A DNA stretch of 51,199 nt from Synergistes sp. GTDB lineage: Bacteria > Synergistota > Synergistia > Synergistales > Synergistaceae. Where the stretch lies: positions 1 to 51,199 of the forward strand of contig JAFYJW010000067.1 in NCBI GenBank assembly GCA_017537925.1. The letters are read 5' to 3'. A program made the translations under genes and the position numbers. Below, one piece after another: positions 7,300-15,405 of this stretch; the first letter of the stretch is position 1; every line of letters begins with the position of its first letter. The notes beneath the pieces were generated by a model that saw only the letters and a program-made list of their open reading frames with translations, searched no databases and was not told the origin of the DNA.

Positions 7300-9833
7300 A
7301 GCTTTCATTCTCGACATTCGGCTGGCGCGAACAGAGCTGGGAAGATTTCCGTACGATAGCCAAAGACTGCGGCTTCGCGGGAATAGAGATCCACAATATC
7401 CGCGCGCCAAAATTCCTGGAGAAAAACAGCGTCTTTGACGCTGCGCGCGCGAACGCGGTGCACCGCGAGCTTGCGGACGCCGGGCTTTCGATTCCCTGCA
7501 TAGATGCATGGCACAATATAGCCGACCCTTCCGCCTTTGACGAAAACTGCGCGGAGATATCGGATTACATCAAAACAGCGAAGAGCCTGCGCATCCCCTA
7601 TGTGCGCATCGCGGCAAAAGAGACCGGCCGTACCGACGAGGAGGAGCGCGCCGCTGTAGTTGCCGTGATAGAAAAAATGCTGCCCGAAGCGCTTGAAGCG
7701 GGCGTCACGCTGCTTATCGAGACGATCGGCATCTATTCTGATACCGACAGGCTCTGCGATGTGCTGAACTCATTTGCCTGCGACAACCTCTCGGCGCTGT
7801 GGGACATACAGCATACGTTCCGCGACGCTGGCGAAGCGCCGGAAAAGACCGTCAAGAACCTGGGCGCGCACATCAAGCACGTGCACATTAAAGATTCCAC
7901 AGTCACAGAGGACGGGAAAATGGAGTACCGCCTCGTATGCGAAGGCAGCCTGCCGATAGAGGACATGATGCACGCTCTTTACTCGCTCAACTACGACGGC
8001 TTCATTTCGATGGAATGGAATCCGGAGTGGATGCCCGATATCGAGAGCCTTGAGCTGATAGCGCTGCATTTCGTCAACACGATGAACCGCTTCGGGAACC
8101 CGGCGAGGATGGTAAAGAAAAAGAGGCTTTATGAGAACAAGCGCGGGACCGGGCTTTTCCCGTGGCAGAAGGACAGGCTGATAGAAAAGACCTTCGGTCA
8201 GGTGCTTGACCGCATAGTCGAAGAATTCCCCGACCAGTACGCGTTCAAATACACGACGCTCAATTACACGCGCACCTACTCCGAATTCCGCGACGACGTA
8301 GACGAGTTCGCGCGAGTCCTGATATCGCTCGGAGTAAAAGCGGGCAGCCATGTGGCCATATGGGCGACGAACCTCCCGCAGTGGTATATAACGTTCTGGG
8401 CGACCACGAAGATTGGCGCGGTGCTGGTCACGGTAAACACCGCTTACAAGATCCACGAAGCCGAATATCTGCTGCGCCAGTCGGACACGCATACGCTGGT
8501 CATGATAAAGGGCTACCGCGATTCTAAGTACGACGAGATAATAAGCGAGCTCTGCCCGGAGCTGGAGCATACCGCTCCCGGCAAGCCGCTTGCCTGCCGC
8601 CGCCTTCCCTTCCTTCGCAACGTGATAACGGTCGGCTTCAGGATGAAGGGCTGCCTCACGTGGGAAGAGTCGCTGATGCGCGCGCATCTGACGCCCGCTG
8701 AAGAGGTGCGCCGCATGGCCTCCGAGGTAAACATCCACGACGTCTGCAACATGCAGTATACGAGCGGCACGACCGGATTCCCCAAAGGCGTAATGCTCAC
8801 GCACTACAACGTAGTCAACAACGGCAAATGCATAGGAGACAGGATGGACCTCTCCACCGCGGACAGAATGATGATACAGGTGCCGATGTTCCACTGCTTC
8901 GGCATGGTGCTTGCGATGACGGCGTCGATGACGCATGCGGCCACGCTCTCGCCGCTGCCGTACTTCTCCACGAAATCGTCGCTTGCCTGCATCAATCAGG
9001 AGAGGATCACCTGCTTCCACGGCGTTCCCACGATGTTCATAGCTATGATGGAGCACGAGGACTTCCCGAAGACGGACTTCTCATATATGCGCACCGGGAT
9101 AATGGCGGGAAGCCCCTGCCCGATATCCAAGATGCGCGACGTCGTCGAAAAAATGAACATGAAAGAGATAGTGATAGTCTACGGCGAAACGGAGGCGTCT
9201 CCGGGCTGCACGATGAGCGACACAGGAGACTCGCTCGAAGTCCGCGTGGAAACGGTGGGACATGCACTGCCGGAGATAGAATGCCGCATCATCGATCCCG
9301 AGACAGGTGAGGAGCTCCCGGACGGAGTGCCCGGCGAATTCGTCGCGCGCGGCTACAACATAATGAAAGGCTACTACAAGATGCCTGAGGCGACCGCCGC
9401 GGCTATAGACGCAGACGGCTGGCTGCACACCGGCGATATGGCCTGCCGCACGCCGGACGGCAACTACAAGATCACGGGACGCCTGAAAGACATGATAATA
9501 AGAGGCGGAGAGAACATTTATCCGAAGGAGCTTGAGGAATTCCTCTACTCGCACCCGAAGGTAAAGGACGTACAGGTGATCGGCGTCCCGGACGAAGGGC
9601 TCGGCGAAGAGATAATGGCCTGCATCGTCCTCAAAGAGGGCGAGAGCGCCACGGCCGACGAACTCAGGCAGTTCTGCCTCTCGCATATCGCGCGCCATAA
9701 ATGCCCGCGCTATTTCGATTTTGTAAGCGATTTTCCTATGAACGCGGCCGGAAAGATACTAAAATACAAGATGCGCGAAGAGGCCGTCAAAAAGCTCGGC
9801 CTTGAGAAGGCGGCGGCAGTGAAGACCGCGTGA
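7296..9833 (+). CDS. fused TIM-barrel sugar isomerase-like domain and acyl-CoA synthetase
   Basis: An 845-residue two-domain protein. Residues 1 to about 270 are a xylose-isomerase-like TIM barrel of the hydroxypyruvate isomerase/AP-endonuclease 2 group. Its metal ligands appear kept: Glu in LLIETIG, Asp and His in LWDIQHTF, His in HVHIKD and Glu in SMEWNPEW. Residues about 285-845 are an AMP-forming acyl-CoA synthetase with the P-loop YTSGTTGFPKG near 487-497, the GETEASPG segment, the TGD hinge region and a C-terminal catalytic lysine in AAGKILKYK. It should activate a carboxylic acid to its CoA thioester; the acid is not predictable. The fusion is in one frame without a visible internal start. 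It overlaps the upstream gene by four bases and lies 37 bases before the oxidoreductase gene. Confidence 0.88.
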   Translation: MKLSFSTFGWREQSWEDFRTIAKDCGFAGIEIHNIRAPKFLEKNSVFDAARANAVHRELADAGLSIPCIDAWHNIADPSAFDENCAEISDYIKTAKSLRIPYVRIAAKETGRTDEEERAAVVAVIEKMLPEALEAGVTLLIETIGIYSDTDRLCDVLNSFACDNLSALWDIQHTFRDAGEAPEKTVKNLGAHIKHVHIKDSTVTEDGKMEYRLVCEGSLPIEDMMHALYSLNYDGFISMEWNPEWMPDIESLELIALHFVNTMNRFGNPARMVKKKRLYENKRGTGLFPWQKDRLIEKTFGQVLDRIVEEFPDQYAFKYTTLNYTRTYSEFRDDVDEFARVLISLGVKAGSHVAIWATNLPQWYITFWATTKIGAVLVTVNTAYKIHEAEYLLRQSDTHTLVMIKGYRDSKYDEIISELCPELEHTAPGKPLACRRLPFLRNVITVGFRMKGCLTWEESLMRAHLTPAEEVRRMASEVNIHDVCNMQYTSGTTGFPKGVMLTHYNVVNNGKCIGDRMDLSTADRMMIQVPMFHCFGMVLAMTASMTHAATLSPLPYFSTKSSLACINQERITCFHGVPTMFIAMMEHEDFPKTDFSYMRTGIMAGSPCPISKMRDVVEKMNMKEIVIVYGETEASPGCTMSDTGDSLEVRVETVGHALPEIECRIIDPETGEELPDGVPGEFVARGYNIMKGYYKMPEATAAAIDADGWLHTGDMACRTPDGNYKITGRLKDMIIRGGENIYPKELEEFLYSHPKVKDVQVIGVPDEGLGEEIMACIVLKEGESATADELRQFCLSHIARHKCPRYFDFVSDFPMNAAGKILKYKMREEAVKKLGLEKAAAVKTA

Positions 9834-9870
9834 CGCGCCGTAATACCCGAGATATCCGGAAGGAGAAGCA

Positions 9871-12800
9871 TTGACGGAAATGAATGATAAAAAGCTGTCA
9901 GTAATGGATGGAAACGAAGCAGCCGCCTACATCGCCTACGCGCTTACCGAAGTGGCTGCGATATACCCGATAACTCCGTCGTCGCCCATGGCCGAAAAAA
10001 CAGACGTATGGGCTGCAAAGGGCAAAAAGAATATTTTCGGGCAGACAGTCTCCCTGATAGAGATGCAGTCCGAGGCCGGAGCCGCGGCCGCCGTCCACGG
10101 CGCGGTAGAGACCGGGGCGCTTGCGGCGTCGTTTACGTCGTCGCAGGGGCTGATGCTTATGATACCGGTGCTGCACAGGCTTTCCGGGCAGCGCCAGCCG
10201 GCGGTGCTGCATGTCGCGGCAAGGACGGTGGGAACTCATGCCTTTTCGATCTTCGGCGATCACTCCGACGTCATGAACTGCCGCCAGTGCGGGCTTGCGA
10301 TGCTCTCCACCGGGAGCGTTCAGGAAGTTATGGACCTGGCAGGCGTCGCGCACCTTTCGGCGATAAAGGCGCGCATTCCTTTTATGCACTTCTTCGACGG
10401 ATTCCGCACATCACATGAGATAGACAAGATAGAAGTGCTTCCGTACGACGTGCTGGGAAGACTGCTCGACAGAAAGGCGCTTGCGGCGTTCCGCGCGGCG
10501 TCCCTCAATCCGGAGCATCCTGTGATGCGCAGCACTGTGCAGAACCCCGACATCTATTTCCAGGTGCGCGAGGCGAGCAACGGCTTTTATGACGCTCTGC
10601 CTGATATAGTTGAGGAATATATGCGGGGCATAAGCGAGGCAGTGGGGCGTGAATATCATCTCTTCAACTATTACGGCGCGCCCGACGCGGAAGAGGTCGT
10701 TATAGCCATGGGCTCGGTGAGCGGCGCAGCACAGGAGGCCGTCGACTGGCTCAACGCGCACGGCAGAAAGACCGGATATATCCAGGTGCATCTCTACCGC
10801 CCCTTCTCGCTTAAGCACTTCGCCGCAGTCCTTCCGGCCTCTGTGAAAAAGATAGCCGCCCTTGACAGGACCAAGGAAATGGGAGCAAACGGAGGACCTC
10901 TCTATCAGGACGTATGCACCGCGGCCGTGGAGCTTGGCATGCGCGGCCTTAAGATAGTCGGCGGCCGCTACGGGCTCTCTTCAAAGGACACGGATACGAC
11001 GCAGCTTATAGCCGTATTTGACAATCTTGCGAAAGACGAGCCGAAAAACAGCTTTACGATAGGCATAAACGACGACGTGACCCATCTTTCGCTGCCGCTC
11101 GGAGAGCCGGTATACCCGGACGGAGAAAAGCAGATGTCCTTCAAATTCTGGGGTCTCGGCGGAGACGGAACGGTCGGAGCGAACAAAAATACCGTCGACA
11201 TCATAGCCGGGCACACGGATAAGTACGGGCAGGCATACTTCGAATATGACGCGAAAAAATCACTCGGAGTCACGATATCGCATCTGCGCTTCTCGGATGA
11301 GCCGATCCGTTCGTCCTACCTTGTGAAGAGGGCCGATTTCATAGCCGCTCACAATCAGACCTACATCCAGAACTACGATATAGTAAGCGAGCTGAAGGAG
11401 GGCGGAACGATCCTTCTCAACTGCCCGTGGAACAGGGATGAGCTCGAAGAGAAGATACCGGCCGATATACGCCGCAAACTGGCGCATAAGAAGGCAAAAC
11501 TTTATATAATAAACGCTACCAAAATAGCCGAAAAGCATCACCTCGGCAGCCATGTCAACATCCCGCTGCAGTCGGCCTTCTTCCATCTCACTAAGATAAT
11601 CCCGATAGAAGACGCGAAAAAGTATATGGCGGAAGCTGTGCGCAAAACATTTTTCGCGAAGGGCGACGACGTCGTCAACAACAACATAGCGGCTATCGAA
11701 GACGGCGGGGCGATGCTCGAAAAAGTGGAGATACCGCAGATCTGGATGAACGCCTGCGACGCGCCGCGGAAGAAAGAGCGCAGAGGCGCACCAGAGATAG
11801 TTTCAAAGCTGCTTGACCCGATAAACAGACAGCAGGGAGACCTGCTGCCGGTAAGCGCCTTCAAGGGCTATGAAGACGGGACTGTCGAACTGGGACTTAC
11901 CGCCTTTGAGAAGCGCGCGATAGCGGTAAACGTGCCGGAGTGGGATCCGTCGCGCTGCATACAGTGCAACCGCTGCTCATACGTCTGTCCGCACGCGGTT
12001 ATTCGTCCGTATCTGCTTACTGATGAGGAAAAGGAAAAAGCTCCGGAGGGCTTCCTCACTGCTCCCGCCGCAGGCATGAAGGGACTTCACTTCTCTATGC
12101 AGATAAGCCGCGACGACTGCACCGGCTGCGGAAGCTGCGTCTCCGTCTGCCCAGCCGTGCCTCGTCCCGGCGGAGCAAAAGATAAAGCACTTTCGATGGT
12201 GCCGATAGGAAAGTCCCTCTCCCTGCCCGCGCAGTGGGAATACGCGCTTTCGCTGCCCGATAAATATGCCGGAGATAAATGGAGCGTAAAGGGCAGTCAG
12301 TTTAAGACGCCGCTGCTTGAATTCTCCGCCGCCTGCGCCGGCTGCGGCGAAACGCCCTACGCTAAGCTTATGACGCAGCTCTTCGGAGAGCGCGTCTACT
12401 GGGCGAACGCGACCGGATGCTCGCAGGCATGGGGCGGCGCGATGCCCGGCATCCCCTATACGAAGAACAAAGAAGGCAAGGGACCGGCCTGGTCGAACTC
12501 GCTCTTTGAGAACAACGCGGAGTTCAGCCTCGGCATGTTCCTTTCGGTAAGACAGCAGCGCGAAGCACAGAAGCTGCGCGCCGAGAGGCTGCTTGCGTCC
12601 GATATTTCAGAAGATCTGAAAAAAGCGCTCACGGAGTGGCTTGCGTCATTCGATGATTTTGACGCATCGGCCGCGTCCGCAAAGAAGCTCACCGCGGCGC
12701 TCGAAGCCGCGCCTGAGAGCTGCGATATCCGCGCGATGCTTGAAAACCGCGATCATCTTTCCAAAAAGTCATTCTGGATGTACGGCGGCGACGGCTGGGC

Positions 12801-13443
12801 ATACGACATCGGCTTCGGCGGGCTCGACCATGTCTTTGCGATGGGAGAGAACGTCAACGCGCTTATAGTCGACACGGAAGTATACTCGAACACCGGAGGG
12901 CAGTCCTCAAAATCGACGCCGATAGGCGCTGTCGCGCAGTTCTGCACGAGCGGCAAGAAGGTAGCGAAAAAAGACCTTGGCGCGATGCTTATGACCTACG
13001 GCAACATCTATGTGGCCCAGGTCGCGATGGGCGCCGACATGAACCAGTTAGTGAAGGCTCTGCGCGAGGCGGAGGAGTATGACGGCCCCTCTGTGATAAT
13101 CGCCTACGCGCCCTGCATGTCGCACGGTATAAAGCGCGGCATGGGCAGCGCGCAGGAGGAGATGAAGCGCGCTGTGGAATCCGGCTACTGGATACTCTAC
13201 CGCTACGACCCGCGCAAGGAAAAGCCTCTTACGATAGATTCGAAGGCCCCGTCGATGGGCTACGAGGAATTCCTCGACGGCGAAGTGCGCTATGCGGCGC
13301 TCAAGCGCACCTTCCCGGACAACGCGAAGAAATATTTCAGCAAAGGCGCGTCCGACGCCGCTGCAAGATACGCAAAATACAAGCATATGGAAGAAAATCA
13401 GCAGCAGAAGCCTCAGCAGGCAGCCGAAGGAAAAGTTCGGTAA
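9871..13443 (+). CDS. nifJ: pyruvate:ferredoxin (flavodoxin) oxidoreductase, single chain
   Basis: At 1190 residues this is a full-length one-chain PFOR, which splits pyruvate with CoA into acetyl-CoA and CO2 and passes electrons to ferredoxin. In order are the N-terminal TPP/pyrimidine domain (YPITPSSPM near 31), the transketolase-like domain II, the gamma domain (GLGGDGTVGANK near 427), two 4Fe-4S motifs (cysteines from 696 and from 750), and the C-terminal TPP domain with CAGCGE, GDGWAYDIG (near 973) and NTGGQSSK. The TTG start is chosen because GGAAGGAG ends five bases upstream; the next ATG at 9880 would be 14 bases away. It follows the acyl-CoA synthetase gene by 37 bases with no terminator, so it is probably under the T-box. 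The usual alternative substrates are other 2-oxo acids. Confidence 0.97.
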   Translation: MTEMNDKKLSVMDGNEAAAYIAYALTEVAAIYPITPSSPMAEKTDVWAAKGKKNIFGQTVSLIEMQSEAGAAAAVHGAVETGALAASFTSSQGLMLMIPVLHRLSGQRQPAVLHVAARTVGTHAFSIFGDHSDVMNCRQCGLAMLSTGSVQEVMDLAGVAHLSAIKARIPFMHFFDGFRTSHEIDKIEVLPYDVLGRLLDRKALAAFRAASLNPEHPVMRSTVQNPDIYFQVREASNGFYDALPDIVEEYMRGISEAVGREYHLFNYYGAPDAEEVVIAMGSVSGAAQEAVDWLNAHGRKTGYIQVHLYRPFSLKHFAAVLPASVKKIAALDRTKEMGANGGPLYQDVCTAAVELGMRGLKIVGGRYGLSSKDTDTTQLIAVFDNLAKDEPKNSFTIGINDDVTHLSLPLGEPVYPDGEKQMSFKFWGLGGDGTVGANKNTVDIIAGHTDKYGQAYFEYDAKKSLGVTISHLRFSDEPIRSSYLVKRADFIAAHNQTYIQNYDIVSELKEGGTILLNCPWNRDELEEKIPADIRRKLAHKKAKLYIINATKIAEKHHLGSHVNIPLQSAFFHLTKIIPIEDAKKYMAEAVRKTFFAKGDDVVNNNIAAIEDGGAMLEKVEIPQIWMNACDAPRKKERRGAPEIVSKLLDPINRQQGDLLPVSAFKGYEDGTVELGLTAFEKRAIAVNVPEWDPSRCIQCNRCSYVCPHAVIRPYLLTDEEKEKAPEGFLTAPAAGMKGLHFSMQISRDDCTGCGSCVSVCPAVPRPGGAKDKALSMVPIGKSLSLPAQWEYALSLPDKYAGDKWSVKGSQFKTPLLEFSAACAGCGETPYAKLMTQLFGERVYWANATGCSQAWGGAMPGIPYTKNKEGKGPAWSNSLFENNAEFSLGMFLSVRQQREAQKLRAERLLASDISEDLKKALTEWLASFDDFDASAASAKKLTAALEAAPESCDIRAMLENRDHLSKKSFWMYGGDGWAYDIGFGGLDHVFAMGENVNALIVDTEVYSNTGGQSSKSTPIGAVAQFCTSGKKVAKKDLGAMLMTYGNIYVAQVAMGADMNQLVKALREAEEYDGPSVIIAYAPCMSHGIKRGMGSAQEEMKRAVESGYWILYRYDPRKEKPLTIDSKAPSMGYEEFLDGEVRYAALKRTFPDNAKKYFSKGASDAAARYAKYKHMEENQQQKPQQAAEGKVR

Positions 13444-13504
13444 AGTACAGCTGCCGGAACCGGCAATGGTTTAGTCCGATAACATAGAAGACGGAGGGAA
13501 AACG

Positions 13505-14017
13505 ATGGAATTCAAAGAAGTGATCAGGAAACGTTATTCCTGTAAGAAATACGGCAGCCGCCGGGTCGAGCCGGAGAAGTTAGCGGCAGTTCTGGAGGCA
13601 GGCCGACTCGCGCCGACTGCCAAGAACCTGCAGGAGCAGCATATTTATGTCCTGCAGAGCCCGGAGACACTGGCAAAGATCGACGGCATCACGCCCTGCC
13701 GCTATGGCGCGCCGGTCGTTTTAGTCGTGGCCTTTGACAAGAACAATGTTTTCACTTATCCCGGCGGGAAACGCGATTCCGGTGCGGAGGACGCTGCCAT
13801 CGTGGCCACACACATGATGCTTGCTGCTGCCGATGAAGGACTGGACAGCTGCTGGCTGAATTTCTTCGATCCGGAAAAAGCCGCGGAAGCGCTGGACCTT
13901 CCTGAAAATGAGGAGATTCTTATGCTGATGGACATAGGATACGCCGCGGAAGGCGCAGGTCCTCTGGCAAACCATGATTCAAGAAAACCGCTTTCGGAGA
14001 CTGTGAGCCGGCTGTAA
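13505..14017 (+). CDS. nitroreductase-family flavoprotein
   Basis: A 170-residue FMN-dependent nitroreductase fold without a ferredoxin domain. Landmarks are the opening KEVIRKRYSCKKYGSRRVE, the FMN-binding RLAPTAKNLQ near 33-42 and the later LDSCWLNFFDPEKAAEALDLP, typical of the small two-gene-copy type found in anaerobes. It probably reduces quinones, nitro compounds or an unknown electron acceptor with NAD(P)H or ferredoxin-derived electrons. GGAGGG at 13493-13498 lies six bases before the ATG. The gene is 61 bases after PFOR, separated by a small TGCCGG-AA-CCGGCA hairpin (13452-13465), and is closed by its own terminator. Confidence 0.88.
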   Translation: MEFKEVIRKRYSCKKYGSRRVEPEKLAAVLEAGRLAPTAKNLQEQHIYVLQSPETLAKIDGITPCRYGAPVVLVVAFDKNNVFTYPGGKRDSGAEDAAIVATHMMLAAADEGLDSCWLNFFDPEKAAEALDLPENEEILMLMDIGYAAEGAGPLANHDSRKPLSETVSRL

Positions 14018-14066
14018 TAAGCCTTCGGAATCATAATTCACACGCCCGTTCTCACAGATGATGCAT

Positions 14067-14102
14067 ATCAGCCTTTCACATCCCGTGGAGGGCTGATTTT
14101 TT
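14067..14102 (+). terminator. terminator after the nitroreductase gene
   Basis: ATCAGCC (14067-14073) pairs with GGCTGAT (14091-14097) and is followed by a run of five T. It separates the nitroreductase gene from the permease gene. Confidence 0.7.
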
Positions 14103-14230
14103 ACGCTCGGGAGCAGCAGGGAACGATAAGCCGGAACCGGTGCGGCAGCCCGCGTCATCCGTAATTCCAATGACAACCAAGCGCCGAGTGCGGTAAAATC
14201 GTTTGCAAAGAGACCGAAAGGAAGCATGTC

Positions 14231-14947
14231 ATGTACCTATGGATCACGGCAGCAGCCGCCGCTTATTTCGTTAAGGGCTTATGCGGTTTTGCCAACACGC
14301 TGGTGTTTACATCCATATTGAGCTTCGGCGCGTCGAACGCAAGCATCTCGCCGATCGACCTGCTGCTGGGCTGTCCTTCGAATCTGATCCTCACCTGGGA
14401 AAACCGCAAAAACCTTGATAAGAAAATCTGGCTCCCTTTGGCGGCATTGGTGCTGGCCGGCAGCATCCCCGGCGCATTTATGCTGAAAAATGTGGATGTT
14501 AGAGCCATCAAACTGGTGTTTGGCGTCGCGGTCGTCGTGATCGGTTCGGAAATGCTTTTACGGGATCAAAGCAGGAAGCGCGGCAGATCTTCCGGGGCGG
14601 CGCTGGCCGTGATCGGTTTAACTGCGGGCGTGCTGTGCGGGCTGTTCGGCGTGGGGGCCCTGCTTGCGGCCTATGTAAGCCGCGTGACAGATACCGACGG
14701 TTCCTTCAAGGCTAATATCAGCGCGGTGTTTATCACAGACAATATATTTCGCATCATCCTTTATACGGCTTTGGGCCTGCTTACGCCGGATACGGTAAGA
14801 ACCGTTCTGCTGCTTGTCCCTTTTGCGCTGCTGGGCCTCTTTGCCGGCATCAAATGCAGCAGATGCATGAACGAAAAGCTCGTCCGCAAGATCGCTACCG
14901 TGCTGCTCATCCTCTCGGGATTCTCGCTGATTCTGAAAAATCTGTAA
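14231..14947 (+). CDS. TSUP-family (TauE/SafE) membrane permease
   Basis: A 238-residue integral membrane protein with roughly seven to eight hydrophobic segments. It shows the TSUP-type repeats: an N-terminal FVKGLCGFANTL and a matching second-half LTAGVLCGLFGVGALLAAYV. TSUP carriers usually export or import organosulfur compounds or small organic anions; the substrate here is unknown. The start at 14231 is supported by AAAGGAAG at 14217-14224, six bases upstream; an ATG at 14226 is out of frame. It stands alone, between the terminator at 14102 and the restriction-modification island. Confidence 0.88.
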   Translation: MYLWITAAAAAYFVKGLCGFANTLVFTSILSFGASNASISPIDLLLGCPSNLILTWENRKNLDKKIWLPLAALVLAGSIPGAFMLKNVDVRAIKLVFGVAVVVIGSEMLLRDQSRKRGRSSGAALAVIGLTAGVLCGLFGVGALLAAYVSRVTDTDGSFKANISAVFITDNIFRIILYTALGLLTPDTVRTVLLLVPFALLGLFAGIKCSRCMNEKLVRKIATVLLILSGFSLILKNL

Positions 14948-15000
14948 AAACCGGGGTAATGTCATAACCGAATAGATCGGTCTCAATCCTTTGCTGATAT

Positions 15001-15047
15001 GGCGGAGTTAAAGCATCTGTGACACAGTCAGGCCGCCGGATTTTTTT
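15001..15047 (+). terminator. probable terminator after the TSUP gene
   Basis: GGCGG (15001-15005) can pair with CCGCC (15033-15037) around an inner CTGTG-A-CACAG, followed by GGA and seven T. An alternative pairing of GGCCGCC (15031) with GGCGGTC (15048) would place the T run in a loop. The rest of 14948-15200 shows no supported gene. Confidence 0.45.
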
Positions 15048-15204
15048 GGCGGTCTTTATAATTGCGTCGTCCCGGTATGCGTCTTTTCCAGAGCAGGCTG
15101 TCAGCTCAGGTGCGAAATTTAAAAAATTTTACAGTTTCGGAAGTGCGTATGGGAACTGCCCGGCGGCGCAAATCGCAAGAATAATCCCCGGCAAAGAATA
15201 GATT

Positions 15205-15253
15205 ATTTACATTCTTTCATGATAAATTATATACTGTAAAAATCAATGTAAAT
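15205..15253 (+). promoter_or_regulatory. hsd promoter enclosed by a 9-bp inverted repeat
   Basis: TTTACA (15206-15211) and TATACT (15230-15235) are 18 bases apart, a good vegetative promoter for the restriction-modification genes. ATTTACATT (15205-15213) and its exact reverse complement AATGTAAAT (15245-15253) flank it, with centres 40 bp apart. One arm covers the -35 box and the other lies just past the start of transcription, which suggests an operator. Between here and the chosen hsdR start lie 152 bases of leader with no other recognisable feature. Confidence 0.6.
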
Positions 15254-15405
15254 TTGCACAGGAGTCACGGCATGGCCGCAGCATGGGAAAACTGCTGCAT
15301 ATGCAGGTTATCCGGGACATAAGCCGGTCCGGGTCAGCTAAAACGAGTAATCAAGCAGACTGGAATTACCCGCAATTAATTCAATTATGTGGGGAGGAGA
15401 GCGGT

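Noticed and set aside
15019-15201. 60-residue open reading frame before the hsd promoter
   Set aside because: No ribosome binding site or recognisable domain, and its start overlaps a probable terminator.
15283-15405. Upstream in-frame ATG for HsdR
   Set aside because: The extra 41 residues show no family conservation, while ATG 15406 has a strong, well-spaced GGGGAGGAG and matches the normal HsdR start.
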